Source: Pseudomonadota bacterium (lineage in GTDB: Bacteria > Pseudomonadota > Alphaproteobacteria > Acetobacterales > Acetobacteraceae). From it: 64,000 nt of DNA. Of this stretch, positions 55,685 to 64,000 are shown piece after piece (position 1 is the first letter of the stretch; every line of letters starts with the position of its first letter). The notes under the pieces are model-generated. The model was given only the letters and a program-made list of their open reading frames with translations, had not been told where the DNA came from and did not search any database. The DNA lies in NCBI GenBank assembly GCA_021851785.1, contig JAJZBV010000008.1, forward strand, positions 24,937-88,936, given 5' to 3'. Both the position numbers and the translations under genes were made by a program.

Positions 55685-56302
55685 CCCCATCCTCCAACGC
55701 CCACTCGGCGGGATGAACGATCTCAGAGGGGAGGTCGTCGGGAGCGCCGATAAATCCTCAACCGTGTCGATATCGCGGCGGCAGGGGAGGAAGGCGACGC
55801 GCCGGGCGGTGACATTGGCCAATGTATCGGCGAGCGCGTCCGGGGTCGACCAGCGCACGCCGGCGAACGGCCGCGCCGGGCGCCGTGGCCCGAGCCCGAC
55901 CAGCCAGTAGCCGCCATCCAGCGCCGGGCCGAACACCGCATCCGCCCGCCCGAGCGCGTGCCGCGCCGCCAGGATATCGGCGGGGCCGGCACCCGGGATG
56001 TCGCAGCCGATCACATACACCCGCCGGCGGGGAAACCGTGCCAGCGCGCGCGCCATCCGCGCCCCGAGATCCCCCGCGCCCTGGCCGATCAGGGGCAGCC
56101 GCAGGCCCGGGACACGCGCGTGATCGGGCGTGATCATGACGGCCGGCCGCAAGCGCCGGTCGGCCCGCAGCCGGCGGGCGAGCGAAAACAGCATGGCGCG
56201 ATGAAAGCGGAGCGCGCCCCGCGCCCCGATCCCGGCCGCGAGCCGGCGCTTGACCGTCCCGAGCCGGGGCGCGCGGGCAAAAATCAGCACCGTCTCCGCC
56301 AT
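55667..56302 (-). CDS. TIGR04282-like (DUF2064) glycosyltransferase
   Basis: The 211-residue protein has LIFARAPRLGTVKRRLAAGIG at the N-terminus, YVIGCDIPGAGPADILAARHAL with the metal-binding aspartate, and AVFGPALDGGYWLVGLG, the pattern of the TIGR04282 family. That family name comes from arsenosugar clusters, but many members are not linked to arsenic and no arsM is seen here. The start shares a base with the next gene's stop (TGATG). The last residues are coded by repeat copy E. Confidence 0.8.
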   Translation of the reverse strand: MAETVLIFARAPRLGTVKRRLAAGIGARGALRFHRAMLFSLARRLRADRRLRPAVMITPDHARVPGLRLPLIGQGAGDLGARMARALARFPRRRVYVIGCDIPGAGPADILAARHALGRADAVFGPALDGGYWLVGLGPRRPARPFAGVRWSTPDALADTLANVTARRVAFLPCRRDIDTVEDLSALPTTSPLRSFIPPSGRWRMGENFFF

Positions 56303-57009
56303 CACCCGCCGCCGTCATAGAACGCCACCAGCCGCGACGGCGGCACGCCGAGACAATAGAGCCCGAGACAGACGAGATTGCGCAAACTCCGCCGCCGGAA
56401 GCCGCGTCCATACCGCGCCGCCGAGGTGGTCGCGTCGGCGTCGAGGGCCGCGAGGCGGGCGCGGCCGATGCGGCGGACGAGATCGACATCCTCCATCAGC
56501 GGCCACGCCGCCATCCCGCCGACCCGTTCAAGAAACGCGCGCGAGATCAGAAGCCCCTGATCGCCATAGGGAAGGCCGAGCACCCGCGCCCGCCAGGCGA
56601 CGATGCGCATGAGCCGCCGCACCCGGGGCGTGGCCTCGGCGAGGGCGAAACGGAAATACCCGGCGCGTTCGTCGGCCTCGGGGCTTCCGATGAAACGCGC
56701 CACCACCTCGCCCCAGCCGGGGGCGAGCACGGTATCGGCATGGAGCAGCAAGAGCCAGGGCGCCGCCGTCGCCGCGATCCCGGCGGCGAGCTGCGCGCCG
56801 CGCCCGCGCGCGGCGAACATCACCCGCGCGCCCGCTTCCCGCGCGACGGCGACGCTGTCGTCCTCACTTCCCCCATCCACCACCATGATCTCCGCCGCCC
56901 CCGCCTCGGCGGCGAGGCGCGAGAGCGTTGCCGGCAGCCGTGCCGCTTCATGCAAAACCGGGATGACGATGGCGAGAGAGCCGGGGGCGAGAGAGCCGGG
57001 GCCGCTCAC
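56302..57009 (-). CDS. TIGR04283-like GT2 glycosyltransferase
   Basis: The 235-residue GT-A enzyme has LAIVIPVLHEAARLPATLSRLAAEAG, EIMVVDGGSEDDSVAVAREAGARVM, ARGRGAQLAAGIAATAAPWLLLLHADT and GDQGLLISRAFLERVGGM, as in TIGR04283 proteins, which usually pair with TIGR04282. The start is GTG 57009, overlapping the stop of the flavoprotein gene (GTGA); there is no ATG near the expected N-terminus. Confidence 0.82.
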   Translation of the reverse strand: MSGPGSLAPGSLAIVIPVLHEAARLPATLSRLAAEAGAAEIMVVDGGSEDDSVAVAREAGARVMFAARGRGAQLAAGIAATAAPWLLLLHADTVLAPGWGEVVARFIGSPEADERAGYFRFALAEATPRVRRLMRIVAWRARVLGLPYGDQGLLISRAFLERVGGMAAWPLMEDVDLVRRIGRARLAALDADATTSAARYGRGFRRRSLRNLVCLGLYCLGVPPSRLVAFYDGGG

Positions 57010-58358
57010 GCGCGCGCCGCCATCTCCGCCATCACCGCGCCGATCCGGGCGCGAAACTCCGGCGCCTGAAACACGGTGGGCGGTTTGAGAAGGTTGGTCA
57101 CCTCCATCCACAGGCGGCATATCTCCCAGTCACGTGCGCCCAGCATCATGATGGCGGCAGCAAATCGCAGGCGTTCGGCCAAATCCGGCGGCCGTTCGCC
57201 GATGGTTTGCGGAAAGCCGAGATCGTTGATCGAGGCGGACCAGGCGGGGGCGATGATCGCCGGCAATCCCTTGAGAAAAGCAGCCTGTAGTTCTGCGAGG
57301 TCGCCGGCGCCATCATCGAGCAGCCGGCGCAGCCAAACCGCCTCCTGCGCCGCGACCGCCATGCCCTGGCCATAGACCGGGTTGAAATCGCAGATCGTAT
57401 CGCCGAGCGGCAGCCACCCGCGCGGGGGGTCGTCCAGGCGCTCGAAATGCCGCCAGGTGCTGCCCGGCGCGATGAAGCGGGCGAACTTGCCCTCCGGCAC
57501 CGCGGTTTTCAGCGCCTCATGGAGAACCGGGCTTCTGAGCCCGCGCGCGAAGTCGAGAAATCCGGCGTGATCAGCGGGCGGGCGGTCGCCGAAGCGGCCG
57601 ACCATGGTCACCAGCCAGCGCCCGCCCTCGATCGGCAAGAGCAGCCCCGATCTTGTGTCCGCCGGCGGGCCGGCCACCACATAGGCATATTTCCACGCCC
57701 GCGCCGCATCGTCCGGGATGGCGAAGATGCCGGTCGTGTAGGCGATCTCCATGCCGATTGCGGTCGCGGCAAGCGGCTCGCGGCCGGTTCGCGCCAGCAT
57801 CTCCCGGCTCAGCGTGCCGTTGCGCCCGGCGGCATCGATGACGAGATCGGCGGCGAGCGTCACCGGCGCGCCATCCGGCCCCGCGTGCCGCACGCCGAGA
57901 ACCGCGTCGCCCGCCGACGAGGTCAGCAGCGCCTCGACGCGCGCGCCCTCGATGATCGTCACATTGGCGAGGCCGGCGACACGCCGCCGCACCACCGCCT
58001 CGATCAGCGGGCGAGAGGCAGCATAGCAATTCATGCCGATATCGAATGGCGTCATCTTGCCGATCCGGGCGAAATCCATGAACCCGTCGGCACTCTGGCG
58101 GAAGGAGACGGCGCCGGCGGCTTCGAGGTCGGCCTCGAAGCCGGGCAGGAGAGCGGAAAGCGCCTGCTGGGCGCCGAGCAGCAGGACATGCGCCTGGTTG
58201 CCATGCGGCACGCCGCTTCGCGCGATCGCCTTCTGCGGCGGATGGTCGCGCTCCAAAACTAGGATTGCCGCGAAATGCGGCGCCAGCGCGGCGGCGGCGG
58301 CGAGCCCGCCGATCCCGGCGCCGATGACGATCGCGGTTTTGCCGGCATGGGCAGCCAT
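57006..58358 (-). CDS. FAD-dependent monooxygenase-like protein
   Basis: The 450-residue flavoprotein has a dinucleotide fold IVIGAGIGGLAAAAALAPH, VLERDHPP, a DLVIDAAGRNG strand, and WLPLGDTICDFNPVYGQGMAVAAQEA with the second FAD motif. It resembles epoxidase-type or geranylgeranyl-reductase-like proteins in layout; the substrate is unknown. ATG 58358 follows GGGAGGGAGACGA. It heads an operon with the TIGR04283- and TIGR04282-like genes. Confidence 0.8.
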   Translation of the reverse strand: MAAHAGKTAIVIGAGIGGLAAAAALAPHFAAILVLERDHPPQKAIARSGVPHGNQAHVLLLGAQQALSALLPGFEADLEAAGAVSFRQSADGFMDFARIGKMTPFDIGMNCYAASRPLIEAVVRRRVAGLANVTIIEGARVEALLTSSAGDAVLGVRHAGPDGAPVTLAADLVIDAAGRNGTLSREMLARTGREPLAATAIGMEIAYTTGIFAIPDDAARAWKYAYVVAGPPADTRSGLLLPIEGGRWLVTMVGRFGDRPPADHAGFLDFARGLRSPVLHEALKTAVPEGKFARFIAPGSTWRHFERLDDPPRGWLPLGDTICDFNPVYGQGMAVAAQEAVWLRRLLDDGAGDLAELQAAFLKGLPAIIAPAWSASINDLGFPQTIGERPPDLAERLRFAAAIMMLGARDWEICRLWMEVTNLLKPPTVFQAPEFRARIGAVMAEMAARA

Positions 58359-58475
58359 GTTCGTCTCCCTCCCGCGGCGGCGGCTTGCCAAACCATAACA
58401 ACGATAGGCTTGGCCCGTCACCATTTTTTCGTGAAACTCACGCGCCGCGCGCCGCCGAGGGAGGCGTCCCGAGAT

Positions 58476-58642
58476 TTAACAGGCTGCGGAAAAACTGGTC
58501 GTTGAGGTCTGGCGAGCGAATTTTCGTGCAGGAAAGGACAAGGTGCGGCAACGATGTTTTTGCATCGTTGCAAGCCTTGGACGAATCCTGCGCGGAAAGG
58601 TGCCGTCGGACCGACCGATCCAGTTTTTCCGCAGCCTGTTAA
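58476..58642. mobile_element. MITE-like element with 19-bp terminal inverted repeats and TTAA flanks
   Basis: Perfect 19-bp inverted repeats (CAGGCTGCGGAAAAACTGG at 58480-58498 and its complement at 58620-58638) are flanked by TTAA on both sides. The 121-bp interior has no gene but forms a strong hairpin (GCAACGATG / CATCGTTGC). The 419-bp gap from 58359 to 58777 otherwise holds only a tandem repeat and the radical SAM promoter. Confidence 0.75.
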
Positions 58643-58711
58643 GGCCTCGTTTTGTTCTTGACGGCTTTGAGCGGGCGTGTCACGCTACAATCTCGAACAA
58701 AACAGCAACAT

Positions 58712-58756
58712 TTATGATCGCCCTTATGATCGCCCTTATGATCGCCCTTATGGTCG
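58712..58756 (+). repeat. 12-bp tandem repeat upstream of the radical SAM gene
   Basis: TTATGATCGCCC occurs three times in a row with a fourth partial copy (TTATGGTCG). It ends about 10 bp before the AAGGAG site of the radical SAM gene. In one frame it encodes a YDRP repeat. Confidence 0.75.
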
Positions 58757-58777
58757 TCATGCCGAAAGGAGTGCCGC

Positions 58778-59884
58778 ATGTCGGAGCCCCCTCATCCCGC
58801 GACGCCAGCACCATTGCGCGGCCGGGGCGCGACCCATAACCCGCCGGTGCGTTTCGAGGCCCAGCACACGGATGCCTTCGATGACGGCTGGGGCACGTTC
58901 GATGCGCTCGCGGCAGCGCCGCCGCCGCTCGCGACCACCCTGATCCGCGACGCCAGCCGCTCGGCGATCAGTTGGAACGACAGCCCCGATCTCGGCTTCG
59001 ATCGCGCCGTCAATCCCTATCGCGGCTGCGAGCATGGCTGTGTCTATTGTTTCGCGCGGCCGAGCCACGCCTATCTCGGCTTCTCGCCAGGCCTCGATTT
59101 CGAAAGCAAGATCACCTTCAAGCCCGATATCGCGCGCCTCCTCGCGCGCGAGCTGCAACGCCCCGGCTATGTCGCGCGCCCGATCGTGCTCGGCAGCAAT
59201 ACCGACCCCTACCAGCCGGTGGAGCGGCGGCTCCAGCTCACCCGCGCCATTCTTGAGGTGATGGCGCGGTTTTCCCATCCGGTCGCGATCGTCAGCAAAT
59301 CGGCGGCGATGCTGCGCGATCTCGATCTCCTGCAAGCGCTCGCGGAAAAGCGGCTGGTCAGGGTGCATCTTTCGATCACCACCCTCGACCCCAAGCTCGC
59401 GCGCGCCATGGAGCCGCGCGCGGCGAGCCCGGCGCGGCGGCTCCAGGCGCTCGCCGCCCTGGCGCGGGAGGGAATCCCGGTGGGCGTGCTTGCCGCGCCG
59501 ATGATCCCGGGGCTGAACGATGCCGAACTCGAGCGCATCCTCGCCGCCGCCGCCGCCGCCGGGGCGGGCCATGCCGGCTATGTGCTGCTCCGCCTGCCGC
59601 ACGAATTGCGCGAGTTATTCGAAGCCTGGCTCGCCACCCACCGGCCGGAGCGGGCGCGGCACGTCCTCAGCCTGATCCGCGAGACCCGCGCCGGCAAACT
59701 GAACGAGGCGGCGTTTCACCGCCGCTTCCGGGGCGGTGGCTTCTATGCCGATCTCCTCGCCCAACGCTTCGCGACGGCTTCGCGCAAATACGGGTTCGCG
59801 CCGCGCCGCGCCGAACTCGATTGTTCACGCTTCTCCCCGCATCCCGACCGCGCGCCGGCGCGCCAGCTCATGCTCGCCTTTTAG
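58778..59884 (+). CDS. PA0069 family radical SAM protein
   Basis: The 368-residue protein has the radical SAM cluster motif in NPYRGCEHGCVYCFARPSHAYL (C-x3-C-x2-C). It also has FKPDIARLLARELQRPGYVARPIVLGSNTDPYQPVERRLQLTR and VLAAPMIPGLNDAELERIL, the pattern of the PA0069/Rv2578c family, close to spore photoproduct lyase-like enzymes. Reaction and substrate are unknown. ATG 58778 follows GAAAGGAGTGCCGC. Its stop overlaps the converging glycosyltransferase stop by four bases. Confidence 0.88.
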   Translation: MSEPPHPATPAPLRGRGATHNPPVRFEAQHTDAFDDGWGTFDALAAAPPPLATTLIRDASRSAISWNDSPDLGFDRAVNPYRGCEHGCVYCFARPSHAYLGFSPGLDFESKITFKPDIARLLARELQRPGYVARPIVLGSNTDPYQPVERRLQLTRAILEVMARFSHPVAIVSKSAAMLRDLDLLQALAEKRLVRVHLSITTLDPKLARAMEPRAASPARRLQALAALAREGIPVGVLAAPMIPGLNDAELERILAAAAAAGAGHAGYVLLRLPHELRELFEAWLATHRPERARHVLSLIRETRAGKLNEAAFHRRFRGGGFYADLLAQRFATASRKYGFAPRRAELDCSRFSPHPDRAPARQLMLAF

Positions 59885-60930
59885 CCGACAACGCGCAGCC
59901 GCTGGCGCGGCTCGGCGATCGCGCGGTAGAGCGCGAGATAGTCGAGCGCCATGCGCTTGGCGGTGAAGCGCCGCTCGAACTGGGCGCGCACGCGCTTGCG
60001 GTCGAGTTCGCCGAGGCGTTCGACGGCGCCGATGGCCCCGGTCTCGTCCTCGACGATGAAGCCGGAGATGCCGTCATCGATCACTTCCGGGACCGAGCCG
60101 CGATTGACCGCGATCACCGGCGTGCCGCAGGCCATCGCCTCGATCATGACGAGGCCGAACGGCTCCGGCCAGTCGATCGGCATGAGGAGGGCGATCGCGC
60201 CGGAGAGGAAATCGGGCTTCTGCGCCTCGTTGATTTCGCCGATCAGCTCGACGCCGGGGCCATCCAGCATCGGTTTGATCACGGTTTCGAAATATTCCCG
60301 GTCGGCGTTGTCCACCTTGGCCGCGATCTTGAGCGGGATGCCGGCGGCGCGGGCGATACGGATCGCGCGGTCGGGGCGCTTTTCCGGCGAGATGCGGCCG
60401 AGGAAGGCGAGATAGCCCGGGGTTGCCGGGCGCGGCGTCAGCAGGTTTTCCGGCAGGCCGTGCAGCACGGTGCCGACGAAATTGGCTTGCGGCAGGGGGC
60501 GGCGCTGGGAATCCGAAATCGACACCAGCGGCACCTGCGAGAAGACATCGAAGATGCCCTGGTATTCGATCATGTCGAGGCGGCCATGCAGCGTGTTGAG
60601 CCACGGCGTCGGCTGGCGGCTGAACAGGCTGAAGGGCAGATACTCGTTGTGGAAATGGAGCACGTCGAACTCACCCGCGCGCCGCATCACGCGCTCCATG
60701 AGCAGCGCGTGCGGGGCGATCGGATCACGGATCGCGGGATCGAGGCGGAGCGCGCGCGGCCAGGCCGCCTCCAGATTTGCCGCGGTCTCCGAATCCCCGC
60801 TCGCGAACAGCGTCACCTCGTGGCCGAGCGCCACCAGCTCCTCGGTCAGATAGGAGACGACGCGCTCGGTGCCGCCATAGAATTTCGGCGGCACGGCTTC
60901 ATAGAGGGGGGCGATCTGGGCGATGCGCAT
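59881..60930 (-). CDS. family 4 glycosyltransferase
   Basis: The 349-residue GT-B enzyme has IAQIAPLYEAVPPKFYGGTERVVSYLTEELVALGHEV, an FDVLHFHNEYLPF strand, GYLAFLGRISPEKRPDRAI and the donor-site EPFGLVMIEAMACGTPVIAVNRGSVPE. The PPKFYGGTERV start is shared by a subgroup often called family 4 enzymes of unknown sugar. A further GT4, a GT2 and the ABC exporter are close, so a surface glycan role is probable. Confidence 0.88.
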   Translation of the reverse strand: MRIAQIAPLYEAVPPKFYGGTERVVSYLTEELVALGHEVTLFASGDSETAANLEAAWPRALRLDPAIRDPIAPHALLMERVMRRAGEFDVLHFHNEYLPFSLFSRQPTPWLNTLHGRLDMIEYQGIFDVFSQVPLVSISDSQRRPLPQANFVGTVLHGLPENLLTPRPATPGYLAFLGRISPEKRPDRAIRIARAAGIPLKIAAKVDNADREYFETVIKPMLDGPGVELIGEINEAQKPDFLSGAIALLMPIDWPEPFGLVMIEAMACGTPVIAVNRGSVPEVIDDGISGFIVEDETGAIGAVERLGELDRKRVRAQFERRFTAKRMALDYLALYRAIAEPRQRLRVVG

Positions 60931-61067
60931 GGTTTTTCTCTCTCTTATTCGCTCTTAGCAGCTTGTTCGTTCAGTGCGGTAGTTAGAGAGACGAAACGGG
61001 CAAATCTAGGGCGGGGTTTGCCTTAACTCCGCCGCATTGCCGGCGACAATGGCGGGCGCATAAGAGG

Positions 61068-62942
<1,875 letters not shown>

Positions 62943-62957
62943 GAGGAAGGCGGGAAA

Positions 62958-63001
62958 GCGGTTCTTTTTTGAAAAAGAGCCAAAAAACGTTTATCTGTTG
63001 G
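62958..63001. repeat. A/T-rich interspersed repeat, copy F (module 1 only)
   Basis: GCGGTTCTTTTTTGAAAAAG is followed by AGCCAAAAAACGTTTATC, matching the left module of copy D. It lies right after the ABC exporter stop. Confidence 0.65.
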
Positions 63002-63096
63002 GATTATTGCGTGCCTCCGCAATTAACTGATTCACGCCTCACCGCAAAGCATTATTTAAGCTTGATTTTTTTTATCTGATGCGGAAACTTATTTGA

Positions 63097-63705
63097 ATGG
63101 ATTTTTATGATTTAGCGAAAGATATCCTGGTTCCGCTGCTGGCACCGACAGTCGCGGCCTTCTCCTTAATCGGCGCTTTCTATTTTGACCGACGCCGTGC
63201 TCGTATAGCGCGAGAAACCGAGATAGAAAATGCGGCAGGTGCCATCTATCGCGATGCAATATTCTTAAAAAATCAGTATAATGCAATTATGGCGGCTTGG
63301 TATTACGACAAAAAAATTGAGCCTGAACGCTGCACGGTTGCAGAAGCGACGTCTAAGAGAATTTTCAAAAATCTATATGTGAGTCCATATGTTTACAAAA
63401 AATATTTCATGGGATTCCATTTAGAGATACAGGAAAATACAATAAACTATGAAAAATTACCACATGTTCTGTCAGAGCTGGAAATTCGTATAAAAAATAT
63501 AAAGAAAACAAATAAATCAGATTTATTATTAATGTTCTGCGTTGAATTGTTGATCTATGCTGGCGCTGAGTGCAAAAAAAATCGCGACAATAGCACCAAT
63601 GAGCTGCGTGAGATTTCAAAAAAAGAACCAGAAATATTCCGACGGCTCTGGTCCGAATCTCCTGATGCAGCGCTCTGGCTGACCGAACCAGGTCAGAATC
63701 ATTGA
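63097..63705 (+). CDS. A/T-rich hypothetical membrane-anchored protein
   Basis: The 202-residue protein has one N-terminal membrane segment (LLAPTVAAFSLIGAFYF) and a helical, Lys/Asn/Ile-rich body (KTNKSDLLLMFCVELLIYAGAECKK). Base composition and codon use (many AAA, AAT, ATA) differ sharply from all neighbours, which suggests recent transfer. I recognise no family; size and single-pass layout could fit a phage- or defence-associated orphan, but nothing proves it. It is enclosed by the ABC gene's 3' end and a second copy of 55 bp of that end. Confidence 0.7.
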   Translation: MDFYDLAKDILVPLLAPTVAAFSLIGAFYFDRRRARIARETEIENAAGAIYRDAIFLKNQYNAIMAAWYYDKKIEPERCTVAEATSKRIFKNLYVSPYVYKKYFMGFHLEIQENTINYEKLPHVLSELEIRIKNIKKTNKSDLLLMFCVELLIYAGAECKKNRDNSTNELREISKKEPEIFRRLWSESPDAALWLTEPGQNH

Positions 63706-63818
63706 AGAAAGAAATTGAAGAAAGAAGACGACAGCGCCTCGGAGCAATTTATTTCCCGCGCGCCCCTCAGAGCGCCGCGGGAACAACCTCGGCGCGGCTG
63801 ACGTCGAACCGGCCCTAC

Positions 63819-63873
63819 CGTCCAGGACGGCAGCCCGCTCGAACTCGAGCAATCCTCAGGTCTCTATCGCGAG
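63819..63873 (+). repeat. 55-bp near-copy of the ABC exporter 3' end
   Basis: This matches 62843-62897 in the same orientation, with 4 mismatches in 55 positions (all in a short window near the end). The distance between copies is 976 bp. Confidence 0.85.
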
Positions 63874-63891
63874 ACAAAGAGGGCTTTATCG

Positions 63892-64000
63892 CTACGATTT
63901 ATCCGCCCCGGTATAGAGATGTGGCCAGCGGCGTTTGATGACCGGGCTGGCGCTGCCCCAGGCGAGGCAGGTATCGAGCAGCACCGGCCGGCCATCACTG
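63892..64000 (-). CDS. partial CDS, C-terminus only
   Basis: A minus-strand frame enters from the right edge and ends at TAG 63892-63894. The visible 35 residues read DGRPVLLDTCLAWGSASPV then IKRRWPHLYTGADKS. High GC and codon choice look like resident coding sequence. The stop lies 19 bp beyond the ABC-end duplicate, so this gene may have been truncated there. Product not recognised. Confidence 0.4.
   Translation of the reverse strand, partial: SDGRPVLLDTCLAWGSASPVIKRRWPHLYTGADKS

Noticed and set aside
55667..57009. Arsenosugar biosynthesis locus
   Set aside because: The two transferase families carry that label, but no arsM, arsS or ars regulator is present nearby.

Overview
This is a high-GC chromosomal segment with dense, translationally coupled operons. 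It looks like an alphaproteobacterium, most plausibly from Rhodospirillales and close to Acetobacteraceae. That reading rests on the fliL-fliM-cheY-cheZ motility block, a Hint-domain repeat protein, DUF2336/DUF1150/DUF2076 proteins, PqqC and a DeepYkr-type RubisCO-like protein. The assignment comes from gene content and memory of families; no search was run.

Layout. 1-4.8 kb: surface polysaccharide genes (a methyltransferase/glycosyltransferase fusion cut by the window edge, UDP-glucose dehydrogenase, a lipoprotein, a GT2) and a halogenase-like flavoprotein. 4.9-8.3 kb: an orphan sugar-binding protein, copC-copD and a GATase hydrolase. 8.6-10.9 kb: a large beta-repeat plus Hint-domain protein broken by a 2-bp frameshift. 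11-21.7 kb: flagellar block, with flgF-flgG-flgA-flgH leftward and fliL-fliM-(DUF6468-like)-motE-like-cheY-cheZ-large periplasmic protein rightward. 21.9-23.2 kb: speD-speE. 23.2-31.5 kb: LysR, DUF2076, GST, ppdK, glyQ-glyS. 31.6-36.5 kb: NTF2-like protein, lutABC, Smr protein, and an orphan pqqC preceded by a perfect FNR/FixK-type box. 36.5-41 kb: cupin and RubisCO-like protein, then DUF2336 and a diguanylate cyclase. 41.1-46.9 kb: dapD-dapE-membrane protein, def-fmt-truA, hsp20-DUF1150. 47-50.9 kb: glycosyltransferase, Bug-like protein, apt, GNAT. 50.9-64 kb: an accessory, glycosyltransferase-rich region with a DUF3494/PEP-CTERM protein, a MITE-like element, a radical SAM protein, an ABC exporter and an AT-rich orphan.

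How the parts connect. SpeD/SpeE make spermidine and release methylthioadenosine. The RubisCO-like protein and its overlapping cupin partner match the methylthioadenosine-isoprenoid shunt that could recycle it. The flagellar genes form two divergent, tightly overlapping operons.

The most unusual structure is in the right third. Two accessory genes, a DUF3494/PEP-CTERM gene and an AT-rich orphan, each lie between the 3' end of a resident plus-strand gene and a second, direct copy of that 3' end about 1 kb downstream (60 bp perfect; 55 bp with 4 mismatches). In addition, at least six copies of an A/T-rich repeat family sit between genes, mostly between converging ones, where they probably act as bidirectional terminators. 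No tRNA, rRNA, CRISPR array or transposase gene was recognised.
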